A stretch of 12,890 nt of DNA. Origin: JBGOUV01 sp041477815 (lineage in GTDB: Bacteria > Acidobacteriota > Terriglobia > Bryobacterales > JACQDG01). The stretch spans positions 1 to 12,890 of the forward strand of contig JBGOUV010000187.1 of assembly GCA_041477815.1 (NCBI GenBank), given 5' to 3'. Both the position numbers and the translations under genes were made by a program. The notes below the pieces were generated by a model. The model was given only the letters and a program-made list of their open reading frames with translations. It searched no databases and was not told the origin of the DNA. Every line of letters begins with the position of its first letter. Positions within the stretch are counted from its first letter, which is position 1. Below, piece by piece: positions 1 to 7,019 of the stretch.

Positions 1-273
1 ATGCTCTACAACCCGCCGAACTTCCTGGTGCTCGACGAACCTACCAATCACCTGGATCTGGCCACGAAGGAGATGCTCGTCGAGGCGCTCCGGGAGTTCG
101 AAGGCGCCATGATCTTCGTGTCGCACGACCGCATGTTCCTGCGCGGCCTCGGGTCCCGGGTCCTGGAGCTGGGAGGGGAAAGCGGCACGGATCGCCATCC
201 GCTCGTTTATCCAGGTTCATACATAGAGTACGTGCAGAGGATGGGCCACGAGGCTCCCGGGATCTATTCCTGA
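1..273 (+). CDS. ABC-F family ATPase, C-terminal fragment (5' end outside window)
   Basis: This is the end of the second nucleotide-binding domain of an ABC-F protein, a soluble duplicated ATPase family that acts on ribosomes (translation factors or antibiotic-protection proteins) rather than in transport. Visible are the Walker B/D-loop segment LVLDEPTNHLD (residues 8-18 of the fragment) and the H-loop SHDR (about 41-44). The tail, with YPGSYIEYV and ending HEAPGIYS, resembles the short tail of many ABC-F proteins; there is no Uup-type C-terminal coiled coil. The Met at position 1 is almost certainly internal: family members have about 450 more residues before this point, including the Walker A and signature motifs, which are absent here. 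The gene stops 16 bp before the convergent FG-GAP gene. The ABC-F assignment is firm; the subfamily and any role in resistance cannot be told from this fragment. Confidence 0.93.
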   Translation: MLYNPPNFLVLDEPTNHLDLATKEMLVEALREFEGAMIFVSHDRMFLRGLGSRVLELGGESGTDRHPLVYPGSYIEYVQRMGHEAPGIYS

Positions 274-289
274 CCTCACACGTCCTCTG

Positions 290-2155
290 TCACTCGATCC
301 AGAGCCAACCGGAATTCGCCAGCACTCCGCCGATCCGGATGCTCACGACTACACCCTCGCAACCCCAGAATCCGCAGTCCAGCGTCCCGAGAACCTCGGG
401 CAGCAGCCGGACATTGATCTGGTCCACACCGGGTGTCTCCTGGGGGCCGGCGTAGACAACCGGAACCCGCACGCCGTTCATCGAGACGGCGACGTTATCC
501 GAATTCATGCCCGCGAACCCGGTTCCATAGAAGCTTACATAAATCGGACGGCCGCCGGCCGTGGAGAGCGAAACCGGCTCCGCTACGGGAACCTGTTTAC
601 CGTCAGGCTCTACCATCACCACCGTAGTCACCGGCGTAAATGACCCACCTTCTGCTGGGAATAACCCTGGCGCGACCGCCTCCACTTGCATGCTGCCCGC
701 CTCGGTCGTGCCGCTATCGCCCGCGATGGCGAGCGTCGCTTCCCCGAGCGCAACGCCGGCGGGGACCCGGAAGTTGATCTGCTGGGGGGAGACGTACAGC
801 AGCGGCGCCAGGTGTGTGGCTCCGGCGCTGTCGCGGACCTCCAGACGTAGACCGCCCAGGCTGGTCGGCCACGGTGGTGTCGCGCTCACGCTGCCGCTTG
901 CGGGCGTGGGGGCAAACAGGGTCCCCAACGAGCCCGGCGCGACAATTGCAACGTCGATGGCGGCCGAGACCGCCCGCCGCAAGGCCGGTTCCCACCCGGC
1001 TCTACCCAGTAGGACCGACACCGTGTTCAAATCGAAATTCGCGCTAGCCAGGTCGAGCCGGCCATCTCCATCCAGATCGACCGGGGTCCCCAGGCCCGCC
1101 GAATACGCGGAAAACCGAGCGACGGACTGCTCCACCGGCGGCAATAGAGTCCCGTCGCCCCGGCCGGAACAGATGGCGATCGAGTTAGCCGAGAAATAAG
1201 TCATGATCAAGTCGGCGTACCCGTCACCGGTGAGGTCGGCCGCGGCAACGGGAAATCCAGGGACACCGCTGGCGTAGGGCAGCAGTGCCTGAAAGCTGCC
1301 ATCCCCTTTACCTAGCCTTATGCCGCCTCCCGTGAATAGGTCCGGCAGTTTGTCGGCATTGAAATCGGCTACGAGAAAAGAGTACCAAGTAGAATCCGGA
1401 GCGACCTGGATCGGGGTCCGAATTTCGGGACCGAACGTGCCATCACCCTGCCCGAGAAAGACCAGGAACGTAGTGGCGCCGGCGGCGCCAAGTTCGGGGT
1501 AGGAGCCCGGCATCGGGAGCAAGGACACATCGGTCCGCCCGTCCCGATTGAAGTCGGCGACCCGAACCTGAACCGCGGCCAGCGCGGTGACCATCGCGCC
1601 GGACCGGAAGGTCCCGTCTCCGTTGCCCAGGAGAACGCGAACTCCCTGGGCGGTCAACCTGCCACCGTCCCAGGAGTGGTTCTCGATGAGGAGATCCATC
1701 TTCCCGTCGCCATTGAAGTCCGCGGCGGCCACCGCCTCTTGGGCTCCGATGGGGCGGGGAGACAGAAACGTGCCGTCGCCGCGGCTGAGAAACAGCAGCC
1801 CGCTGCCGACCAGGTCGTCTTTGCCGTCGCCGTTGAAATCGGCGCTCGCGGCCAGCCAGAACAATCCCGAGACTGCTTCCGTCCGGATGGGGCGCTCAAA
1901 CTTGCCACCGCCCGCATTGAGCAGAACGAAGAGTCCCTCCTCGGTGCTCACAGCCAGGTCGATCCGGCCGTCACCGTTGAAATCTCCGGGGATCACAGCG
2001 CGGGGATTCTGCCCGACGAGAATGTCTTTCCGGAAAAAGGCCGGCTGGCCCAGCAGGCCTTGGAAACTGCCGAGGCACAGGCCCAGAAACCCGAGAACCA
2101 CCCAGCGTCGTATAAGCTGGATGTGCCGGGCAGAAGGCCACCACGCTGCTTTCAT
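290..2155 (-). CDS. Secreted FG-GAP/VCBS seven-repeat beta-propeller protein with Solibacter-type C-terminal domain
   Basis: A 621-residue predicted exported protein. Residues 1-37 look like a signal peptide: basic start with RR at 16-17, hydrophobic core at about 18-35, likely cleavage near LLGQ. Seven FG-GAP calcium-binding motifs of the DxNxDGxxD type start near residues 58, 106, 146, 201, 264, 307 and 360, spaced 40-63 residues apart, as expected for a seven-bladed integrin-alpha-like propeller. The fifth (DFNADKLPD) lacks the usual DG pair. From about residue 400 to the end the sequence resembles the TIGR03437-type domain (APGSLGTLFAP, TSLGG, APLLYVSPQQINF, APGLFP, DQINV). The frame is open upstream to 2275, but the Met at 2155 is preferred because GGAGG lies 6 nt upstream and the signal peptide follows immediately. 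FG-GAP proteins usually bind ligands or surfaces outside the cell; the ligand here is unknown. It has its own upstream region, so it need not belong to the glycan operon. Confidence 0.9.
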   Translation of the reverse strand: MKAAWWPSARHIQLIRRWVVLGFLGLCLGSFQGLLGQPAFFRKDILVGQNPRAVIPGDFNGDGRIDLAVSTEEGLFVLLNAGGGKFERPIRTEAVSGLFWLAASADFNGDGKDDLVGSGLLFLSRGDGTFLSPRPIGAQEAVAAADFNGDGKMDLLIENHSWDGGRLTAQGVRVLLGNGDGTFRSGAMVTALAAVQVRVADFNRDGRTDVSLLPMPGSYPELGAAGATTFLVFLGQGDGTFGPEIRTPIQVAPDSTWYSFLVADFNADKLPDLFTGGGIRLGKGDGSFQALLPYASGVPGFPVAAADLTGDGYADLIMTYFSANSIAICSGRGDGTLLPPVEQSVARFSAYSAGLGTPVDLDGDGRLDLASANFDLNTVSVLLGRAGWEPALRRAVSAAIDVAIVAPGSLGTLFAPTPASGSVSATPPWPTSLGGLRLEVRDSAGATHLAPLLYVSPQQINFRVPAGVALGEATLAIAGDSGTTEAGSMQVEAVAPGLFPAEGGSFTPVTTVVMVEPDGKQVPVAEPVSLSTAGGRPIYVSFYGTGFAGMNSDNVAVSMNGVRVPVVYAGPQETPGVDQINVRLLPEVLGTLDCGFWGCEGVVVSIRIGGVLANSGWLWIE

Positions 2156-2390
2156 GATCCACCTCCGCGCCAAGTGTGACCGCGGGGAGTGGACAGCCCC
2201 GGCTCTTACGATTTCCGCCTGGCGGAAGGCCCCGAAATGCGAAACGCCGGAGCGCCTCCACCCGTGCGATAACAACCCGACGGCACCAGTTTATCAGGGC
2301 GATTTTCAGGAATAAAGCATTATTATTACATGCCTAATTAGGTCTTGTAGACCGATAGGATAGACAAACTCCCAGGAATTGTCCGACCCC
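2156..2390 (-). promoter_or_regulatory. Spacer upstream of the FG-GAP gene, with AT-rich block and palindrome
   Basis: This 235-bp stretch lies between the end of the GT-C gene and the start of the FG-GAP gene, so it should hold the 3' end of the operon transcript and the FG-GAP promoter. The part at about 2285-2350 is much more AT-rich than the flanking genes and includes TAATAATAAT-like sequence on the minus strand, a plausible promoter. A perfect 10-bp palindrome, CCTAATTAGG, lies at 2333..2342 and could be an operator. I find no convincing -35/-10 pair and no GC-rich hairpin followed by a T run. The open frame across 2156-2275 has no family resemblance and is not taken as coding. Confidence 0.4.
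2162..2166 (-). promoter_or_regulatory. Shine-Dalgarno site of the FG-GAP gene
   Basis: GGAGG read on the minus strand, 6 nt before the ATG at 2155. It is among the strongest ribosome binding sites in the window and decides the start of the FG-GAP gene in favour of the signal-peptide Met over the longer open frame starting at 2275. Confidence 0.8.
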
Positions 2391-4379
2391 CTACAGTCTC
2401 CGCATCCGGTACACCCGGAACGCCTCGTCCTGGTGCACCAGCTCCAGTTGGTAGAAGTGTCGCACCACGTCCAGGTGGCCCGGCTCGGCCCAGGCGTTGG
2501 CCGCTACCAGCCAGGTGTAGTGGGTTTCCCGCAGATCGCGGGCGATCTGGGAGAGCTGGTAGCGGTTGGTGTGGTCGTAGTAGCAATGGAACTCAATGTT
2601 GGCGTAGTAGGTGGAGCAGTTGCCCACCGCGTAGGCCACTTCGCCCGGCCGGGCCACCCGGTTCAGCGCCTCCAGGGACCGGTAGGTGATCAGGCTCTCC
2701 CGCAGGAACTGCTCCGGGCTGATCCGCCGGGCGAAGAGCTTCAGCCGGGGGACGTTCACCTCCAGGATGAGGGTCAGGCTCAGGGCGAAGGCGAAGCAGT
2801 AACCGGCCAGCGCGAGGACAGACCTCCGGCGGGGGAGCGCCGCCATACCGTCCGCCAGCCACACGAACAGCACGCCGAACGCCGCGATCGCGTAACGCAC
2901 CTTGATCAGGATGGCGGCCCAGTACAGGAAATAGATCACCACGAACGCCGCCAGCAGCCTGGCCGGACGGCGGTGCAGCCCCCCGCCCAGCAACAGCAGC
3001 GGCAGGAACGCCAGGGTGAAAAAGCCCACCGGGTTGGCCGAGGGCGACTCGAAGGCGGCCAGGCCGTCGAAGTGGATCTGCCACGGGATGTACGCGTAGA
3101 GGCGCACCCGGTCGAGCCGGGACAACTCGGGGTGTCCGGCGGCAGTCTTGGACTGCATGGCGCTGGCGCCGTACTCCGGGTAGAGCGGATGTCCGGCCAG
3201 GACCCACGTGCGGATGTGCCAGTACATACATCCGACAAAGATTACTGCCAGCACCGCGACCCGGCGCAAGGTGAGCCCCGCCCCCCGCAAGTGCCACGCC
3301 ACCAGGACTCCCAGGGGCAGAGCTCCCAGGATGGCCACGTGCTTCACGCCGAAACCCAGCCCCAGGAACAGCACCGCGGTCGCCAGCCAGGCGAATCGCT
3401 TCTCCTCGACCCACCGCAAAGTCCCGTACAAGGCCAGCAGCAGATAGAGGGTCAACGCCAGGTCGTTTTTGGCCACGCTGCCGGTCCAGGCGATGAAGGG
3501 CGTGGTGACCAAGAGGGCCGCTCCCACCAGTCCCGCTTCCGCGGTAAACCACCGCCTTCCGATCAGGACCAGGCTCATCGCCGCCAGCGGGAAGTAGGCA
3601 TAAGTGAGAACCTTAGCCAGGATCTGGCCGTCCAGCAGGAAGGCCAGGGTATAGAGGATCTCGACGTTCTGGGGGAAGTAGGAGTAGGGCAGGCGGGGCA
3701 CAATCTCGAGTCGGTGCCGCAGCGCGTACTCGCGGGAGTAGACGAAGTGGAAACTGACCGGATCGAAGGCGATCTCGGGGCTCAGAACCACCATGGCACT
3801 GGCCAGGCTGAACACGAAGACGAAGACCCAGCACAGCCCGCACAGGGGGCTCCCGGCCACCCTCGCGTAAACCGCGTCCGCCCGCCGCCACAGCTCCCAG
3901 AGGCGCGCGGCGTTGCGCCAGAACAGCAGGGCCCCCGCCGCCAGCAAAGCGATTACCACCCATCGGTAGTATAGCCTGGCCAGTCCCAGCACGAACATGG
4001 CGGCGCCGGCCAAGCCCAACCCCGCCGCCGGCCACAGGGTCAACTGCTCCGCCGTAGTTTCGGCCACGCGCCCCAAGAGCAGCCGGCCCAGTCCGAAGCA
4101 CACAAACAGGATCCACAGCGTGTACAGCGTAGGCAGCGGCTCGTAGAACAGGAAGAAGGCCAGGAAGAAACCGGCCAGCAGCCGCGGCTCCCAAACCGGC
4201 CGCCGTACTCGCAGGTAGACCACTGTCGCCACCCCGAGCACCGCCAGGGCTACCAGATACACCGGTAGGAACGCCGACCCCGGACTGCGGAAATAGGCCA
4301 AGTGCCACCCAAACGGTTTGACCGTCAGGGCCAGAGTCACCAGGATCCAGAGCGGCCACAGCCTGGCTATTTGCGGCAT
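2391..4379 (-). CDS. Multi-pass GT-C/GT39-like glycosyltransferase (ArnT/PMT-type fold)
   Basis: A 662-residue integral membrane protein with roughly ten to twelve hydrophobic segments between about residues 7 and 540, followed by a soluble, probably extracytoplasmic, C-terminal domain of about 120 residues. An acidic loop after an early membrane segment (PEIAFDPVSFHF, about 201-212, with D206) matches the D/E-containing first-loop motif of GT-C enzymes that use polyprenyl-phosphate sugars. FPQNVEILYTLAFLL (about 235-249) and the NDLALTLYLLLALYG segment (about 305-319) also look like this superfamily. The likely role is transfer of a lipid-linked sugar to the glycan on the outer face of the membrane; substrate and acceptor are unknown. 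The frame is open upstream to 4637, but the Met at 4379 starts directly before the first membrane segment and overlaps the methyltransferase stop by 13 nt, suggesting coupled translation. No strong Shine-Dalgarno is seen. A polymerase role is possible but not shown. Confidence 0.82.
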   Translation of the reverse strand: MPQIARLWPLWILVTLALTVKPFGWHLAYFRSPGSAFLPVYLVALAVLGVATVVYLRVRRPVWEPRLLAGFFLAFFLFYEPLPTLYTLWILFVCFGLGRLLLGRVAETTAEQLTLWPAAGLGLAGAAMFVLGLARLYYRWVVIALLAAGALLFWRNAARLWELWRRADAVYARVAGSPLCGLCWVFVFVFSLASAMVVLSPEIAFDPVSFHFVYSREYALRHRLEIVPRLPYSYFPQNVEILYTLAFLLDGQILAKVLTYAYFPLAAMSLVLIGRRWFTAEAGLVGAALLVTTPFIAWTGSVAKNDLALTLYLLLALYGTLRWVEEKRFAWLATAVLFLGLGFGVKHVAILGALPLGVLVAWHLRGAGLTLRRVAVLAVIFVGCMYWHIRTWVLAGHPLYPEYGASAMQSKTAAGHPELSRLDRVRLYAYIPWQIHFDGLAAFESPSANPVGFFTLAFLPLLLLGGGLHRRPARLLAAFVVIYFLYWAAILIKVRYAIAAFGVLFVWLADGMAALPRRRSVLALAGYCFAFALSLTLILEVNVPRLKLFARRISPEQFLRESLITYRSLEALNRVARPGEVAYAVGNCSTYYANIEFHCYYDHTNRYQLSQIARDLRETHYTWLVAANAWAEPGHLDVVRHFYQLELVHQDEAFRVYRMRRL

Positions 4380-5317
4380 ACGAGTTGCAATCGCGGCCCG
4401 ATCCACCGCATTACGCCCCATTCCCGCAGCCGGCGGTAGAGCGACTGTGCCCCCGGGCGATAGTCCGGCGCCGACGAGAGCGGGGCGGCGCCGACCCGGC
4501 ATTCGCGGAATCCGGCGGCGCGCGCGTAACGCTCCAGCTCGCGCCCCGAGCGCAGGCAGATGTTCCGATAGGGCCGGCCCCACATTCCCTCGACATACCG
4601 GGCCTGAAGCGGCCGCGGCAGCCATCCCACGCCCCACACGCCGACGTGCGGCTCCGGCAATATCGAATAGCGATTATTCGTAGAGAAATAGCCGCGTCCG
4701 TCCGTCCGCAACACCCGCCGGCACTCGCGCAACACCGGCGCCGGATCCACCACGTGCTCCACCAGATCGTTGGCGGTCACGGCCCCGAACGCGTCCTCGG
4801 GAAACGGCAGGTACTCGGCGTTGGCGCACACCAGCGCGGCCGCCACCCCCGCTTCGCGCAGGCGCACTTTCCCCACCACCAGCCAGCGGAACGCCACGTC
4901 GACGCCCACGGCCGCGGCGCGGCGTCCGGCCGCCGTCACCAGGCCACCGGTGGCGCACCCTACGTCCAGCAGCGGGCCACTCCACGGACCCAGCTCTGCC
5001 AAAGTGGCCGTGGCGATGCGCTCCTCGGCCAACTGATGCGTGCGAAACTTCCGCGCCAGATCCGGTGATACCTCGGGAGTCATCGACCAGTACAGGTCCA
5101 GCATAGCGGCAAAGTCGCGCCCGGCGACAGCTCCTTCTTCGAGGCGCGCGCCCTTCGCCCGATCGTCCTCGATCGAGAGGTAGCGGTCCGGCAGGATCCG
5201 AAAATCCGGTATCCCGCACAGCACCGGATAACGCCGCCGGCAACAGTCGCAGGCATAGGCTGAGTCGCCGGACCCCAGCGGTCCCTTGCACAGCGGGCAG
5301 ACCAGTATGGTATCCAT
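4367..5317 (-). CDS. SAM-dependent methyltransferase with N-terminal Trm112-like zinc ribbon
   Basis: A 316-residue protein with two parts. Residues 1-40 hold a CxxC...CxxC zinc ribbon (C7, C10, C23, C26) followed by YPVLCGIPDF, like the Trm112/YbaR-type ribbon fused to some class I methyltransferases. The Rossmann methyltransferase domain follows: motif I LLDVGCATGG (116-125), acidic D140 after strand 2, ANAEYLPFPEDAF (165-177) and NDLVEHV (183-189), typical of the Methyltransf_11 group. The substrate cannot be read from sequence. Between a deacetylase and a GT-C glycosyltransferase, methylation of a sugar or glycan end is the simplest inference. It is 21 nt downstream of the deacetylase stop and overlaps the next gene by 13 nt. 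The start at 5317 puts the first Cys pair right after the N-terminus; the Shine-Dalgarno is weak. Confidence 0.9.
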   Translation of the reverse strand: MDTILVCPLCKGPLGSGDSAYACDCCRRRYPVLCGIPDFRILPDRYLSIEDDRAKGARLEEGAVAGRDFAAMLDLYWSMTPEVSPDLARKFRTHQLAEERIATATLAELGPWSGPLLDVGCATGGLVTAAGRRAAAVGVDVAFRWLVVGKVRLREAGVAAALVCANAEYLPFPEDAFGAVTANDLVEHVVDPAPVLRECRRVLRTDGRGYFSTNNRYSILPEPHVGVWGVGWLPRPLQARYVEGMWGRPYRNICLRSGRELERYARAAGFRECRVGAAPLSSAPDYRPGAQSLYRRLREWGVMRWIGPRLQLVCRK

Positions 5318-5326
5318 CCCAGCACC

Positions 5327-5390
5327 GAACCGCGACCGTCAGGGAGCGGATCCCCGATCTGCCGAACCATCTCCCCGACGGTCGCGGTTC
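5327..5390. repeat. REP-like imperfect palindrome spanning the deacetylase 3' end
   Basis: The arms 5327..5346 and 5371..5390 are inverted copies matching at 19 of 20 positions, including 14 uninterrupted bases (GAACCGCGACCGTC against GACGGTCGCGGTTC), around a 24-nt loop. The hairpin covers the last 16 codons and stop of the deacetylase gene and part of the 21-nt gap before the methyltransferase. From memory, sequences translating as PDGRGSV or NRDRQGA, as this one does, recur in acidobacterial intergenic regions, so it may belong to a dispersed REP-type family; copy number was not checked. In mRNA it could act as a stabiliser or attenuator. No T run follows either arm, so it is not an obvious intrinsic terminator. 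Confidence 0.7.
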
Positions 5391-6097
5391 CATTCGCGCA
5401 GGACCCTGCGCAGCCCCAAGTACGACCGTGTGGCGGCCCCAAACAGCCGTCGAAACATTCCTGGCCAAGCCAGATAATACACATCCAGCCGTGCCAGGGC
5501 CTCGCGCGGGCTGTCCGCACCCACGTAGCCCAGCCGCGTAGAGCACCCGACCGCGAAGTTCGCCGCCACCAAACGCCGGACCTCCGCGTTCATAGTCCCA
5601 TACGGATAAGCAAAGCTCTCCACCGGCCGTCCCGTAGCGTCTTCGATCCGCCGCTTCGACGTCACCATCTCCTCGCGCGCCCGGCCCGCCTCCAGCCGCG
5701 ACAAGTCCGGGTGCGAGGCCGTATGGGCCCCGAACTCGATCCCCACCGCGCTCAACTCCTGAATCCGTGACCAGCTCATCAGGGGCAGCCGGGGCGCCGC
5801 GGCCCACTGTCCGGGCCAGTCGTTCTGCCGGCCGCAATAGTCAGTCACCAGGAATACCGTAGCCGGAAACCCGTACCGCGCCAGCACCGGCGCCGCCACC
5901 GCGGCGAAGTTCTCGAAGCCGTCGTCGAAGGTCAGGGCGACCGCCGGCCCGGGTCCCGACCGTACTTCTGCCAGCCTCACCACGCGAGCCCCCGACGCCG
6001 CCAGCGCCTCCATCTGACGCTCAAACACCGCCGTACGCACCGAAATCACCGAACCCGACTCGTCCAGGGAATGATAGGTCAGGATGCAGGAGGCCAT
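5339..6097 (-). CDS. NodB-type polysaccharide deacetylase (carbohydrate esterase family 4)
   Basis: A 252-residue enzyme predicted to remove N- or O-acetyl groups from a sugar polymer or its precursor. Family 4 motifs are in order: TFDDG (56-60, with catalytic-base and metal aspartates D58 and D59), the metal-binding HTASH (H125, H129) and AYPYG (163-167). The N-terminus (ILTYHSLD) is typical of the family. No signal peptide or membrane segment is seen, so it probably acts in the cytoplasm, as do deacetylases in some exopolysaccharide loci; it lacks an obvious DUF3473 extension. Residues 237-252 (starting NRDRR) are encoded inside the REP-like hairpin at 5327..5390 and are probably not original to the family. 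It follows the GT2 gene after a 49-nt gap of heptad repeats, with no clear Shine-Dalgarno. Substrate unknown. Confidence 0.9.
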   Translation of the reverse strand: MASCILTYHSLDESGSVISVRTAVFERQMEALAASGARVVRLAEVRSGPGPAVALTFDDGFENFAAVAAPVLARYGFPATVFLVTDYCGRQNDWPGQWAAAPRLPLMSWSRIQELSAVGIEFGAHTASHPDLSRLEAGRAREEMVTSKRRIEDATGRPVESFAYPYGTMNAEVRRLVAANFAVGCSTRLGYVGADSPREALARLDVYYLAWPGMFRRLFGAATRSYLGLRRVLREWNRDRRGDGSADRGSAP

Positions 6098-6102
6098 TGA
6101 TC

Positions 6103-6144
6103 GCTGACTGCTAATAGTGAACAGCTAATAGCTAATCGCTTCTT
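6103..6144. repeat. Degenerate heptanucleotide tandem repeat
   Basis: Six consecutive 7-bp units: GCTGACT, GCTAATA, GTGAACA, GCTAATA, GCTAATC, GCTTCTT. Two are identical and a third differs at one base; the others are diverged. The block is AT-rich in a GC-rich setting and fills almost the whole 49-bp gap between the GT2 stop and the deacetylase start, where a Shine-Dalgarno would be expected. Short heptamer repeats of this kind are known in intergenic DNA of cyanobacteria and, from memory, of Acidobacteria. The effect here is unknown; it may space or uncouple translation in an otherwise overlapping operon. Confidence 0.6.
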
Positions 6145-6146
6145 TT

Positions 6147-7019
6147 CTAGTCCGTTTCCGAGCAGGTCTGGCCGGGCCCCCACAGGCGCCCCGCGAGCTC
6201 TCCCCAGAACCAGATCAGATAGCATAGCAGCAGCGCCGGGAAACTCAGCAGAAACTCGCGCTGCCGCCGATTCTTGTGCCGGATGGTCCGCACCGCCCTT
6301 AACACCAGCAGCGCCGGAATCAGAGGCGCGGCCAGCACCCGGCCGATCCCGCCGCGCTCCCTGCCTCCGAAGCACCGCGCGTGCCGGTAGCGTAGCGCGA
6401 GATAGGGCAGAAAGCGGTAGGGCTTGTGGTGGGTCACCACCAGCCGCGGATCCTGCCACAGCACGTAGCCCGACGCCACCAGCTCCCGGTTGAACTCGTG
6501 CTCCCAAAATCCGGCCTCGTAGAGCGACGCGAACCGCTGCAGCACCTCGCGCCGGTAGCAGGCGTTGTTGCCGGGCAGACCGCCCACCGGCCCCAGCCCC
6601 ACCGGCGGCATCGAGCCCAGGTACCGCGAGAAGTAGATGGCCCAGTCCAGCGGACCACCGGTGCGGCCGTTCTCGACCGGCCCGCCCACCGCCGCCACCT
6701 CGCGCCGGCCGTGGATTTCCTGCAGGGTGGCGAGCCACCCCGGCGAAAACAGACAATGGTCTTCGGTGATCGCCACCAGCCGGCCCCGCGCCGCCCGGAT
6801 CCCCTCCCCTCGCAGCTCGGGCACCGACCGCCGCCCCGGCATTTCGATCACCCGCACACCCTTCATCCCCGCCAGAGTCCGGCGTGTGGGGTCCTCGGCC
6901 GAAACCACCGCGATCACCTCGGCGTCCAAGCCGCGGCACTGTTCCAGCAATGCCTCCAGGGTCCGGACGATCGTTTCCTCGGCGTAGCGGACGGGCGCCA
7001 CGATGGATATTTCCGTCAA
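6147..7019 (-). CDS. Family 2 glycosyltransferase with C-terminal membrane segments
   Basis: About 290 residues with a GT-A fold of the GT2 type. The N-terminal strand EISIVAPVRYAEET (3-16) is followed by the nucleotide-sugar site TEDH (85-88, in the place of the DxD motif), GGPVENG (112-118), GNNACYRREVL (150-160) and the acceptor-site segment FWEHEFNREL (171-180). Two hydrophobic stretches near 227-245 and 256-280 should hold it at the inner face of the membrane. It probably adds one sugar from a nucleotide donor to the growing lipid-linked glycan. Start choice: a TTG at 7019 overlaps the SDR stop as TTGA and puts the first beta strand at the N-terminus. A GTG at 7076 would add 19 low-complexity residues read inside the SDR gene. 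I prefer TTG, with moderate confidence in the start and high confidence in the family. Confidence 0.88.
   Translation of the reverse strand: MTEISIVAPVRYAEETIVRTLEALLEQCRGLDAEVIAVVSAEDPTRRTLAGMKGVRVIEMPGRRSVPELRGEGIRAARGRLVAITEDHCLFSPGWLATLQEIHGRREVAAVGGPVENGRTGGPLDWAIYFSRYLGSMPPVGLGPVGGLPGNNACYRREVLQRFASLYEAGFWEHEFNRELVASGYVLWQDPRLVVTHHKPYRFLPYLALRYRHARCFGGRERGGIGRVLAAPLIPALLVLRAVRTIRHKNRRQREFLLSFPALLLCYLIWFWGELAGRLWGPGQTCSETD

Noticed and set aside
1..273. A complete small ATPase gene starting at the ATG at position 1
   Set aside because: It would lack Walker A and the ABC signature; the fragment matches the interior and end of an ABC-F second domain, so the gene starts upstream of the window.
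2379..3974. Long + strand open frame opposite the GT-C gene (531 codons)
   Set aside because: It is the antisense shadow of a membrane protein: hydrophobic codons read backwards give Gln/Glu/Asp-rich sequence. There is no domain signal.
4321..4330. Second copy of the REP-like arm (ACCGTCAGGG) inside the GT-C gene
   Set aside because: It is a 10-base match only, without the inverted partner, and lies within well-supported coding sequence; chance is the likely explanation.
5327..5390. Intrinsic terminator between deacetylase and methyltransferase
   Set aside because: The stem is strong, but no T run follows on the transcribed strand and the operon continues with closely packed genes; a REP-like repeat fits better.
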